Assembly (NCBI RefSeq): GCF_024706985.1
Contig: NZ_JAMCCX010000028.1
Location: 242,882-306,881 of the forward strand
DNA: 64,000 nucleotides
Origin: Alicyclobacillus sp. SP_1
GTDB taxonomy: Bacteria; Bacillota; Bacilli; Alicyclobacillales; Alicyclobacillaceae
Direction of reading: 5' to 3'
Shown here: positions 1 through 7,413 of the stretch, piece by piece
How positions within the stretch are numbered: position 1 is the stretch's first letter
Layout of the letters: every line of letters begins with the position of its first letter
Program-made: the position numbers and the translations under genes
The notes under the pieces: generated by a model
The model's input: only the letters and a program-made list of their open reading frames with translations
What the model was told of the DNA's origin: nothing
The model's database searches: none

Positions 1-1
1 T

Positions 2-199
2 TTTGCAGCCTCTAACTTGGATGGCAAAGATGCCACGATGTTTGACGGAGAGGATACCTGGCAAGCGTTACAGCGCATGAACGCTCGACCCACTGCCGCA
101 GACCCCGAAGATGTCGGCTGTGAACCGTGGCTGGAAGACGAACGCGTCGACCTTCTCGATGGGGTGACCAACGAGGAATGGAAGTCCACGCTGTCTTGA
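2..199 (+). CDS. DksA/TraR-type (YteA/YlyA-like) protein, C-terminal part
   Basis: The reading frame is open to the left edge, so only about 65 C-terminal residues are present. They contain MFDGEDTWQ and end in an acidic tail (CEPWLEDERVDLLDG). This resembles the tail of the YteA/YlyA group of DksA/TraR-family zinc-finger proteins, which carry a similar YDGEDAWQ segment. In B. subtilis ylyA lies just before lspA, and this fits the position here, although a minus-strand gene intervenes. The zinc finger itself would lie outside the window, so the family call rests on a short motif plus synteny. Its role in the cell cannot be read from this fragment. Confidence 0.55.
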   Translation, partial: FAASNLDGKDATMFDGEDTWQALQRMNARPTAADPEDVGCEPWLEDERVDLLDGVTNEEWKSTLS

Positions 200-221
200 G
201 CGAGTACGGCAGGTCATGTGG

Positions 222-1064
222 TTATTCGCGCTGTTCCCCAACTTCGACATTCTGTGGAGAGAAACACATTGCTGTGGCAAGCGTATCGCTGCGTAAGCCA
301 CAACGAAGCGATTCGACCGCAAGCAAGTCGTTTGGTGGGATGTTGCCAAGATTGACCTCGCTGCCAAATCGTTTCATGAAAGTTACTTGTTGCGTCTTTT
401 GCGGTGCTTCCCAAAGAATCCGCGTTGTCGACTCGGGCCCCAGGTGGTCTAGAAACTCTTCGAATAGGGACACGTCAATCTCGCCGCGGTTGTCGTAGAT
501 GCCAGCACTGTGACCGTGTTCACGGCCTTCTACGACGACGTAGTTTGCACCTGCCGCCAAGTCTCGCTCAGCTTGGCGGGCCATGATTTTCGGGGAAAAT
601 GTGCTGCCGTTCTTTTTGCCAATTTCGCTGAGAACGACGCTCACGGAACGGCGGGCTGTTGCTATCATGGCCGTTCGTTCGCGTTCCGACAGTGAGATGG
701 TTCCATCGGATATTTCCAAAGCGGCAAAGCCTATTTCTGTTGCTTCTCGACAAAATTTTTCAAAATTATTTTGGCTGTAGGCAATTTCGGTGAGTGTTCC
801 GCCTGGGTAGGCGATGACGTCATGCGTCTTCGCCAAGGCTAATTTTTGTCTTAAAACGTCTGCGGGGTAAAGCAGTGACGTACCAAAACCGAGCTTGAGA
901 AAGTCCACATACGCACCGCCAGTTGTCAATAAATCGGACAATTCATACATTCCTAAGCCCTTGTCGAGAATCATCGTTAGGCCATGGCTGCGTGGTTTGG
1001 CGTGAATCCTTTGAATCGGCAGGGTCATCGTTTGAGCAAATGGACCGTTCTTTGTTAAAATCAC
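222..1064 (-). CDS. comA: Phosphosulfolactate synthase (ComA family)
   Basis: ComA-family enzymes add sulfite to phosphoenolpyruvate to give phosphosulfolactate. The step is known from coenzyme M synthesis in methanogens, and the Bacillus homologue YitD is linked to the sulfolactate of spores. It is unrelated to the competence regulator of the same name. The protein shows KPRSHGLTMILDKGLG, FLKLGFGTS, YPGGTL and VVVEGREHGHSAGIYD, the barrel segments expected of the family. I place the start at GTG 1064, because a GGGAGG ribosome site (1074-1079) lies 9 nt upstream; a longer frame to 1103 has no such site. The product is about 280 residues, near the family length. It is convergent with the DksA-like gene and divergent from lspA. 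Confidence 0.85.
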   Translation of the reverse strand: MILTKNGPFAQTMTLPIQRIHAKPRSHGLTMILDKGLGMYELSDLLTTGGAYVDFLKLGFGTSLLYPADVLRQKLALAKTHDVIAYPGGTLTEIAYSQNNFEKFCREATEIGFAALEISDGTISLSERERTAMIATARRSVSVVLSEIGKKNGSTFSPKIMARQAERDLAAGANYVVVEGREHGHSAGIYDNRGEIDVSLFEEFLDHLGPESTTRILWEAPQKTQQVTFMKRFGSEVNLGNIPPNDLLAVESLRCGLRSDTLATAMCFSPQNVEVGEQRE

Positions 1065-1095
1065 TAGGACTGGCCTCCCGTCCGTTCGTGGTGAA

Positions 1096-1644
1096 TTGAG
1101 CACGGCGTTGGCGGGGTCCGGAATTAAGCACCATCATCACCATGGTTGTGGGTGCACAAGAGGGGTGCTGGACATTCTTTATGTCATCGCGTTTTGTATT
1201 TATGCTGCAGACCAAATCATTAAATTCATCGTCCGAACCCATCTTCACCAAGGCGTATTGGTTCCTGTTTTCCCACCGTTTGTAGACCTCGATTACATTC
1301 AAAACCCAGGCGGTGCGTTCAGTATCTTTCCGCATCACACGTGGCTTTTTGTCAGCGTAGCCATCTTAGTTATTCTTGCCGTGATTTGGGTACATATTCG
1401 CTATCGGCCGAGTCGGTTTACTCAGGTTGGGCTCGGTTGCGTGCTTGGCGGAGCACTCGGCAATATGACGGATCGGATAGTCATCGGCAGGGTGACGGAC
1501 TATGTCTATCTTCAGTTTATTCACTTCCCCATCTTCAATCTGGCCGATGTGAGTATTGATGTGGGTGTTGCCATTCTCATCATTCAGACGTTCCGCCAAT
1601 CCAAGAAATCGGATGACGGGGATGGAGACGACCATCATGACTGA
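1096..1644 (+). CDS. lspA: Lipoprotein signal peptidase II
   Basis: This inner-membrane aspartic peptidase removes the signal peptide of prolipoproteins after lipid modification. Visible features are the first membrane segment with ADQIIKF, the QNPGGAFS motif, GNMTDR, and the two catalytic aspartates in GRVTDYV and FNLADVSID. There are four membrane spans. The start is uncertain. TTG 1096 gives 182 residues with an unusual His/Cys-rich leader (HHHHHGCGC). GTG 1165 gives 159 residues, the usual length, but an AGAGGG abuts it too closely to act as a normal ribosome site. The last 8 nt overlap rluD, as in other Bacilli where lspA and rluD are coupled. Confidence 0.93.
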   Translation: MSTALAGSGIKHHHHHGCGCTRGVLDILYVIAFCIYAADQIIKFIVRTHLHQGVLVPVFPPFVDLDYIQNPGGAFSIFPHHTWLFVSVAILVILAVIWVHIRYRPSRFTQVGLGCVLGGALGNMTDRIVIGRVTDYVYLQFIHFPIFNLADVSIDVGVAILIIQTFRQSKKSDDGDGDDHHD

Positions 1645-2575
1645 GGTCTATCGGTTACAATTTACAGTGGATGAGGATGAGGAAGGGCAGCGCCTCGACC
1701 GTTGGCTTGCTGACTGTCTTCTCGAACTTCAGGTGGACGCGTCGCGCACTCAGTTGCAGGAGTGGATTAAGCGCGGACTCATCGCCCGCGTGGATTCGAC
1801 CAAAGCTGTCAAGTCAAGCGACTTAGTGGTCGCAACCAGCACTTACATCGTTCAGATACCAGAGCTGCAGCCTGTGGAGTTAGCAGGGGACGAAGTGGCT
1901 TTCGACATCGTTTACGAGGACGACAGTCTCGTCGTTGTCAACAAACCGCGCGGGCTGGTCGTTCATCCGGCGGCTGGGCATGCACGCGGGACGCTGGTCA
2001 ACGGACTCGTGCACCGCGGCACGCTTCTCTGCCCGCTTGGAGGCGAGATGCGGCCCGGTGTGGTCCACCGGATCGACAAAGATACGTCGGGTCTGCTCGT
2101 CTTGGCAAAGACGGAGATGGCTTATCGCGGTCTCACAGAACAGTTGCGGACTCACGCCATGGAGCGGGAATACACGGCCATCGTCCACGGCACCCTGGAA
2201 CATTCGTTGGGGACAGTGGATGCGCCGGTTGGGCGAGACCCGAAGAATCGTCAGCGGATGGCTGTGGTCGCTGGCGGGAAGCATGCGGTGACGCACTTTC
2301 GGGTGGACAGGCAGTATGCTCGCTATGCTCGACTCACGTGCCAGTTGGAGACGGGGCGAACCCATCAAATTCGCGTCCACATGGCGTACATTGACCATCC
2401 TCTAGCGGGCGATCCGCTCTACGGACCGCGCCACACGCTGCCCATCATCGGTCAGGCGCTGCACGCTGGCCTGCTCGGCTTCGTGCATCCGCAGACGGGA
2501 GCCCATCTCAAGTTTGAGGCGCCCTTGCCAACGGACATGGAGCAGTTGGTAGAATGGCTCGAGCGAGATGGGTGA
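1637..2575 (+). CDS. rluD: 23S rRNA pseudouridine synthase, RluD family
   Basis: The protein is a pseudouridine synthase expected to act on large-subunit rRNA (RluD/YlyB group). An N-terminal S4 RNA-binding domain (LDRWLADCLLELQ) precedes the catalytic domain. That domain holds the HRIDKDTSGLLVLAK motif with the invariant aspartate and the later GRTHQIRVHM signature. The start at ATG 1637 is chosen because GGAG lies 9 nt upstream and because longer in-frame starts would run deep into lspA. It gives 312 residues, normal for the family. It overlaps the end of lspA and is probably translationally coupled to it. Site specificity (1911/1915/1917 or other) cannot be read from the sequence. Confidence 0.92.
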   Translation: MTEVYRLQFTVDEDEEGQRLDRWLADCLLELQVDASRTQLQEWIKRGLIARVDSTKAVKSSDLVVATSTYIVQIPELQPVELAGDEVAFDIVYEDDSLVVVNKPRGLVVHPAAGHARGTLVNGLVHRGTLLCPLGGEMRPGVVHRIDKDTSGLLVLAKTEMAYRGLTEQLRTHAMEREYTAIVHGTLEHSLGTVDAPVGRDPKNRQRMAVVAGGKHAVTHFRVDRQYARYARLTCQLETGRTHQIRVHMAYIDHPLAGDPLYGPRHTLPIIGQALHAGLLGFVHPQTGAHLKFEAPLPTDMEQLVEWLERDG

Positions 2576-2627
2576 CAACGGCGAACGTCACGTGAACATT
2601 GCTCTACAAGGAATTTTCATAACTAAC

Positions 2628-2657
2628 TTGATTGTTGTTACTTTAAAATAGTACAAT
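2628..2657 (+). promoter_or_regulatory. Candidate sigma-A promoter for the yceI-like gene
   Basis: TTGATT (2628-2633) and TACAAT (2652-2657) are separated by 18 nt in the AT-rich gap after rluD. Transcription would start near 2664, leaving an untranslated leader of about 75 nt. Confidence 0.5.
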
Positions 2658-2737
2658 TATAGACGTGAGCCTGAGCCGCATGTCCGCGGCAGTTCGGTTC
2701 TGATGAAAAGGCATATACCTTACGGGAGGCGACCAAT

Positions 2738-3271
2738 TTGGCAAAAGTGAACTGGGCTTTGGACAAGGCGCACAGTAGCGTCACTTTCAGCGTGCGACAC
2801 ATGATGATTTCGAACGTTCGTGGCAGCTTCAATGAATTTGATGCGGCTGTAACCAGTGAAGATGAAGACCTCACGACGGCAGACATTCACGTCACCATTC
2901 AACCGACGAGCATCGATACGAAAAATTCTCAGCGTGACGAACATCTTCGCTCGGCAGACTTTTTTCAAAGTGACGAGCATTCGGTCATCGAGTTTAAAGC
3001 GAGCGGGCTGAAGCATCATGGTGGAGAGAATCATAGTGTCGACGGACATCTGACCATCAAAGGCGTGACTAAGCCAGTGACGTTGCACTGCGAAATTACG
3101 GGACCGATGACCGACCCGTACGGCGGACGCCGTATTGGCGTAGTGGCGACCGGAAATGTCAATCGCAGTGACTTTGGTATGTCTTACAATGCTGCGCTTG
3201 AGACGGGTGGCGTCCTGATTGGGGACACCGTCAAGTTGACCATCGAGATGGAGTTTGTCAAACAGGCATAA
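2738..3271 (+). CDS. YceI-family lipid-binding protein
   Basis: YceI-like proteins fold as a lipocalin-like beta barrel that binds polyisoprenoid or other long amphiphiles. The family hallmarks are present: an N-terminal WALDKAHSSVTFSVRHMMISNVRGSF, two SxDTKNxxRDEHLRSADFF-type segments, the GHLTIKGVTKPVTL strand and DFGMSYNAALETGGVLIGDTV near the end. The 177-residue length is typical. There is no signal peptide, so it is probably cytoplasmic, unlike E. coli YceI. The start is TTG 2738 with GGGAGG just upstream. It seems to be a single-gene unit between rluD and the pyr operon, with its own promoter. The ligand is unknown. Confidence 0.85.
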   Translation: MAKVNWALDKAHSSVTFSVRHMMISNVRGSFNEFDAAVTSEDEDLTTADIHVTIQPTSIDTKNSQRDEHLRSADFFQSDEHSVIEFKASGLKHHGGENHSVDGHLTIKGVTKPVTLHCEITGPMTDPYGGRRIGVVATGNVNRSDFGMSYNAALETGGVLIGDTVKLTIEMEFVKQA

Positions 3272-3301
3272 CGTGCGTTCGAGATGTTCTGGACGAATTC
3301 A

Positions 3302-3330
3302 TTGACGGGCACAGATTCGCTTGTTATAGT
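3302..3330 (+). promoter_or_regulatory. Sigma-A promoter of the pyr operon
   Basis: TTGACG (3302-3307), a 17-nt spacer and TATAGT (3325-3330) form a near-consensus promoter. Transcription would begin near 3337, just before the PyrR-binding hairpin. Confidence 0.8.
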
Positions 3331-3355
3331 GTACAAAACATCAACTGCCTTGAAG

Positions 3356-3382
3356 CCAATCCTGTGAGGTTGGTAAGGAGTC
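3356..3382 (+). promoter_or_regulatory. PyrR-binding RNA hairpin (anti-antiterminator)
   Basis: AATCCTGTGAGGTT (3358-3371) matches the published PyrR-binding consensus ARUCCNGNGAGGYU at every defined position. The flanks CCAATCCT (3356-3363) and AGGTTGG (3367-3373) pair into a short hairpin. PyrR bound to UMP is known to stabilise this hairpin, which blocks the antiterminator and favours the terminator just downstream. Confidence 0.9.
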
Positions 3383-3434
3383 GTCCATGGGGTGAACGCA
3401 CTTTGAGCAAAGTGTATGGTTCACTGGTTGATAG

Positions 3435-3468
3435 AGGCCGCCTTCCTACCTTGGAGGGCGGCCTTTTT
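3435..3468 (+). terminator. Attenuator terminator of the pyr operon
   Basis: AGGCCGCC (3435-3442) pairs with GGCGGCCT (3457-3464). The stem continues inward by four more pairs to a 6-nt loop, and a T-tract follows (3464-3468). It lies between the PyrR site and pyrR, as expected for attenuation. It is the only attenuator I can see in the operon; B. subtilis has three. Confidence 0.88.
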
Positions 3469-3493
3469 GGCGGCAGGCTGGGGGTGATGGGTC

Positions 3494-4054
3494 ATGACAG
3501 GATCGGTGCAAACGGAAGCGCAAATCATGGACGGCCTCGCAGTCAGTCGCTCTTTGACGCGCATTGCCCACGAGATTTTAGAGCGCAATCGGACTTTGGA
3601 TGAGATGGTTCTAGCTGGAATTTTAACGCGTGGACACTTTGTTGCCGAGCGTCTGTGCCAGGCTCTGGAACGGATAGAGGGAATGCGTCCGCCGCTTGTA
3701 GCACTTGACGTGCGACCGTTTCGGGACGATGTTGCTAGGCGTGGAGGTCATGGAGCCGTCGAGAGTGAGGACAAGCACCGTTTTGAAAGAAAAAAAGTGG
3801 TCCTTGTGGACGATGTACTCTTCACGGGTAGAACGGTCCGGGCGGCGCTGGACGCGTTGATGGCCGAGGGGCGAGCGACGTTGGTTCAACTGGCGGTGCT
3901 GGTCGACCGCGGACATCGCGAATTGCCGATTCGTCCGGATTTTGTTGGAAAGAACATGCCTACGTCCAAAGAGGAGCGGATTGTGGTTCGCTTTCGCGAA
4001 GTGGACGGAGAAGATGGGGTTTGGATTGTCAAAGGTTCGCGCGCGAACCGCTGA
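3494..4054 (+). CDS. pyrR: PyrR, RNA-binding attenuation protein / uracil phosphoribosyltransferase
   Basis: PyrR binds the pyr leader RNA when UMP is high and so terminates transcription of its own operon; it also has weak uracil phosphoribosyltransferase activity. The PRPP-binding loop VVLVDDVLFTGRTVRAAL is intact, and RSLTRIAHEILERN and the C-terminal DFVGKNMPTSKEERI segment are typical. The product has 186 residues and its ATG follows a GGGGGTGAT ribosome site. It is the first gene of the operon, placed directly after the attenuator it controls, and pyrB begins 19 nt after its stop codon. Confidence 0.96.
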   Translation: MTGSVQTEAQIMDGLAVSRSLTRIAHEILERNRTLDEMVLAGILTRGHFVAERLCQALERIEGMRPPLVALDVRPFRDDVARRGGHGAVESEDKHRFERKKVVLVDDVLFTGRTVRAALDALMAEGRATLVQLAVLVDRGHRELPIRPDFVGKNMPTSKEERIVVRFREVDGEDGVWIVKGSRANR

Positions 4055-4073
4055 AATAGGGAGGACCACCGAA

Positions 4074-4994
4074 ATGTATCATGCCATCTCTACCGATGAC
4101 TTTACGCGCTCAACCGTCGAACGTTTGATTCGCATCGCTGAGGAGTTTCGAGTGTCACCCCGTCATATTCTACGAGCTCGCCTCCAAGGCACGTTGGTTG
4201 CCACTTTGTTCTATGAGCCAAGTACGCGGACGCGACTGTCCTTTGAAGCTGCGGTTGCTCGGCTCGGTGGCAACGTGGTGGGCGCAGAGAACGCTCGAGA
4301 GAATTCTTCGGCGAAGAAGGGCGAACGACTGGCGGATGTTTTTCGTGTTGTCGGGGCCTATGCCGACGCGATTGTCATCCGGCATCACGAAAATGACGAA
4401 ATTGCTGCAGCGCTTCCCTACAGTCCGGTGCCCGTTATCAATGCTGGAGCCGGTAGCGGCGAGCATCCTACGCAAAGTCTTCTCGACCTATACACGCTCT
4501 GGCGCGAGTTTGGGCGGATTGACGGTTTGAAGGTCTGTATGGTGGGAGACTTAAAGTATGGGCGAACGGTGCATTCGTTGCTCCGATTGTTGACGCGATT
4601 TTCGGGGATTCGCGTGACTTTGGTGTCTCCTGCCGAACTCGCCTTGCCTCCATCACTCCACCGCGAACTCGTTGATGCTGGCTTGGAACTCGACGTTGCG
4701 GATGATCTCGATGAAGCCCTCGCGAGCACAGATGTTGTCTACCAGACACGCATCCAGCGCGAGCGAATCACGTCTGAATTGACCGCTGAGGATGAAGAGG
4801 ATTTCGCTATCTTGCCACGGCATCTGCCCATCTTAGCTCCGACGGCGCGAATTCTGCACCCGCTACCGCGCGTCAATGAGATTCATTTGGAAGTAGACGG
4901 TGATGAGCGGGCAGCGTACTTCCGGCAGGTGCAGAATGGGCTGTACATTCGGATGGCGCTGATGGATGAAATTTTGGGAGGGGTGCTCCGGTGA
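4074..4994 (+). CDS. pyrB: Aspartate carbamoyltransferase catalytic chain
   Basis: PyrB joins carbamoyl phosphate and aspartate, the committed step of pyrimidine synthesis. The carbamoyl-phosphate loop STRTR within FYEPSTRTRLSFE and the GSGEHPTQSLLDLYT motif are present, and the 306 residues match the catalytic chain. ATG 4074 is preferred over upstream starts because GGGAGG lies 10 nt before it and the earlier frame runs inside pyrR. No regulatory chain (pyrI) follows, as in Bacilli. The stop overlaps the pyrC start by 4 nt. Confidence 0.96.
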   Translation: MYHAISTDDFTRSTVERLIRIAEEFRVSPRHILRARLQGTLVATLFYEPSTRTRLSFEAAVARLGGNVVGAENARENSSAKKGERLADVFRVVGAYADAIVIRHHENDEIAAALPYSPVPVINAGAGSGEHPTQSLLDLYTLWREFGRIDGLKVCMVGDLKYGRTVHSLLRLLTRFSGIRVTLVSPAELALPPSLHRELVDAGLELDVADDLDEALASTDVVYQTRIQRERITSELTAEDEEDFAILPRHLPILAPTARILHPLPRVNEIHLEVDGDERAAYFRQVQNGLYIRMALMDEILGGVLR

Positions 4995-6295
4995 AGGTTA
5001 AAGTGACCGGTGGACAATTGCTGGATTTAGTCGAGGAGTCTCTGACGGCGGTGGATGTGCTGGTGGACAGCGAAGCCGGGATGGTGTTGGCTATCGGTAC
5101 TGAACTGCCGGAGGCGGACCAGACGGTGCAACTGAGTGGGCAAGTGCTGTTGCCAGGTTTTATCGATGTACACGTGCATCTGCGGGAACCAGGGTTTGAA
5201 CATAAAGAGACGATTGCCACCGGAGCGCGAGCTGCCGCGGCCGGAGGATTTGGGCAAATACTATGTATGCCAAATACGAATCCGCCGCTCGATACACCGG
5301 ATCGAGTCGCGAATGTACGTCGCCTGGCTCATGCGGCACAGGCTTCTCAAGTGTTGCCCATCGCGTGTATCACGAAGATGCAGCGTGGGGAAGAGCTGAC
5401 CGACTTTCGGGCGCTTCAACTGGCGGGAGCTGTGGCCCTTTCAGATGATGGAAAAGGGGTGCAAGACGGGGGATTGATGCGCCAAGCGATGGTTGTCGCC
5501 AGCGAATGGAATCTTCCCATTGCCATTCACGCGGAGGACGAGTCTATTGCTCGTGACGGGGTGTTACATCCTGGTGCTGCGGCGAGGCTTGGACTACCCG
5601 TCCAACCTGGGGAGTCGGAGTCGGCGATGATTGCGCGAGACCTTTTGTTGGCGGAGGCAACGGGCGCCCATCTGCATGTCTGCCATGTGTCGGTGGAACC
5701 CGCTGTGAGCCTCATCCGCTGGGCGAAACTCCGAGGAATTCGCGTGACCGCGGAAGTCACTCCGCACCACCTGTTGTTGACCGAGGACGATATTGTGAAA
5801 GACGACGCGCGCTACAAGGTCAATCCTCCCCTACGGAGCCGTCGTGATGTGGAGGCCTGTCGGGAAGGATTCTTGGACGGAACGCTCGACATGGTGGCGA
5901 CTGACCACGCTCCGCACAGCCAGAGCGAGAAACAGCTGGGACTCGCGGCTGCTCCGTTTGGGATGGTCGGCATTGAAACGGTGTTTCCGCTCCTCTACAC
6001 ACATTTCGTTCAAACTGGGAGACTGAGCCTCGCGGAGTTGGTGCGCCGGATGTCGACCCGCCCGGCCGCGGCCTTTCATCTTCCTGGGGGAACGATTCGG
6101 GTTGGGGGCCGCGCCGATATCACGGCGGTAGACCTGCAGGCACGGCGCGTGATTGAGCCCGAAAAATTTTACTCCAAGGCTCGCAACACGCCGTTTGCCG
6201 GATGGTCGGCGGCGGGTTGGCCAGTCTGGACTATGTGCAACGGCAAAGTGATTCACGATGATTTGGTTCACACAGGAACAGGAGGTTCGGTATGA
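4991..6295 (+). CDS. pyrC: Dihydroorotase
   Basis: PyrC cyclises carbamoyl aspartate to dihydroorotate. It is a zinc amidohydrolase: the metal-binding HVHLREPG segment, the HAEDES and CHVSV regions and the MVATDHAPH motif with the catalytic aspartate are all visible. At 434 residues it belongs to the longer class I type found in Bacilli. It starts with GTG inside the pyrB stop region (GTGA overlap) and its own stop overlaps carA by 4 nt, so translation is probably coupled along pyrB-pyrC-carA. Confidence 0.96.
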   Translation: MKVKVTGGQLLDLVEESLTAVDVLVDSEAGMVLAIGTELPEADQTVQLSGQVLLPGFIDVHVHLREPGFEHKETIATGARAAAAGGFGQILCMPNTNPPLDTPDRVANVRRLAHAAQASQVLPIACITKMQRGEELTDFRALQLAGAVALSDDGKGVQDGGLMRQAMVVASEWNLPIAIHAEDESIARDGVLHPGAAARLGLPVQPGESESAMIARDLLLAEATGAHLHVCHVSVEPAVSLIRWAKLRGIRVTAEVTPHHLLLTEDDIVKDDARYKVNPPLRSRRDVEACREGFLDGTLDMVATDHAPHSQSEKQLGLAAAPFGMVGIETVFPLLYTHFVQTGRLSLAELVRRMSTRPAAAFHLPGGTIRVGGRADITAVDLQARRVIEPEKFYSKARNTPFAGWSAAGWPVWTMCNGKVIHDDLVHTGTGGSV

Positions 6296-7413
6296 CGGAA
6301 CCACGTTCAGCCCGGCTCATTCTAGAAAATGGCCTCGTCTTCCACGGATCAGGATTTGGAGCGGAAGGCGAGTCTTTTGGAGAAGTCGTATTCAATACAG
6401 GAATGACTGGATATCAGGAAGTCTTGACCGACCCATCCTATTGCGGTCAAATTGTCACCATGACCTATCCGCTTATTGGCAATTATGGAGTCAATGTTGA
6501 CGATATCGAATCGCACGCCCCGCATGTGCGTGGATTCGTTGTGCATGAGTGGAGTGAGGTGCCCAGTCACTTTAAGAGCACGGGCACGCTCGGCGCGTAC
6601 CTTGCACAGCACCAGATTATCGGGATATCCGGAATTGATACGCGCAAATTGACCAAGGCGATTCGCAGTCAAGGAACGATGAAAGCCGTACTCACGACTC
6701 TCGATACGCCTGTCGCTGAGCTCTTGGACCGCCTTTCTGCACCTTTTCCGACGGATGAAATTTTACAAGTGACAACTCCAGTTCCGTACCGCGCTCCGGG
6801 TGAAGGACGGCGCGTAGTGGCCATGGATTTTGGCATGAAGTCCGGGGTGGTGCGCTCGCTGCTCGCACGAGGATGCGATGTGGTGGTCGTACCGGCGACG
6901 ACGACGGCCGATGAGATTCTCGCATGGCAGCCGCACGGGGTGATGTTGTCCAACGGACCTGGCAATCCGGAGAATGCAGCGTATGCTATCGATACGGTGC
7001 GGGCGCTGATTGCGCGGGGAGTACCGATGTTTGGAATTTGTCTCGGACACCAACTCATTGCGCTGGCGTGCGGCGGTAAGACCGAGAAAATGCGTTTTGG
7101 GCATCGCGGAGCGAATCATCCCGTGAAAGATTTACGGACTGGCAAAGTGTCCATCACCTCGCAAAATCACGGTTATCGAGTGACTCGCGAGTCGCTGCAA
7201 GAAACGCCCCTCGAAGTGACGCATGTCAACGTCAATGATGGAACTATGGAAGGATTGCGCCATCGCGATCGGCCTGTGTTTTCTGTTCAATATCATCCGG
7301 AGGCGCGGCCGGGCCCAGATGACTCTGATTCTCTGTTCGAAGAGTTTATGTCGATGATGGATGCTGTTTTGAAGGGGAGTTGGTCTGTGCATGCCGAAGC
7401 GCTCAGATATTAA
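6292..7413 (+). CDS. carA: Carbamoyl-phosphate synthase small chain
   Basis: CarA is the glutaminase subunit that supplies ammonia to CarB. An N-terminal CarA-specific domain ([22 protein letters not shown]) precedes a class I glutamine amidotransferase domain. The nucleophile cysteine lies in GICLGHQL, and the His-Glu pair lies in [10 protein letters not shown]. The length of 373 residues is normal. ATG 6292 overlaps the pyrC stop by 4 nt, and the gene overlaps carB by 23 nt. The pair is the PyrR-controlled pyrimidine enzyme rather than an arginine-specific copy, judging by its position. Confidence 0.97.
   Translation: MTEPRSARLILENGLVFHGSGFGAEGESFGEVVFNTGMTGYQEVLTDPSYCGQIVTMTYPLIGNYGVNVDDIESHAPHVRGFVVHEWSEVPSHFKSTGTLGAYLAQHQIIGISGIDTRKLTKAIRSQGTMKAVLTTLDTPVAELLDRLSAPFPTDEILQVTTPVPYRAPGEGRRVVAMDFGMKSGVVRSLLARGCDVVVVPATTTADEILAWQPHGVMLSNGPGNPENAAYAIDTVRALIARGVPMFGICLGHQLIALACGGKTEKMRFGHRGANHPVKDLRTGKVSITSQNHGYRVTRESLQETPLEVTHVNVNDGTMEGLRHRDRPVFSVQYHPEARPGPDDSDSLFEEFMSMMDAVLKGSWSVHAEALRY

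Noticed and set aside
1126..1143. The His codon run as a vector-derived His tag
   Set aside because: It is flanked by native-looking sequence on both sides and continues in frame into lspA, without linker, protease or vector sequence.
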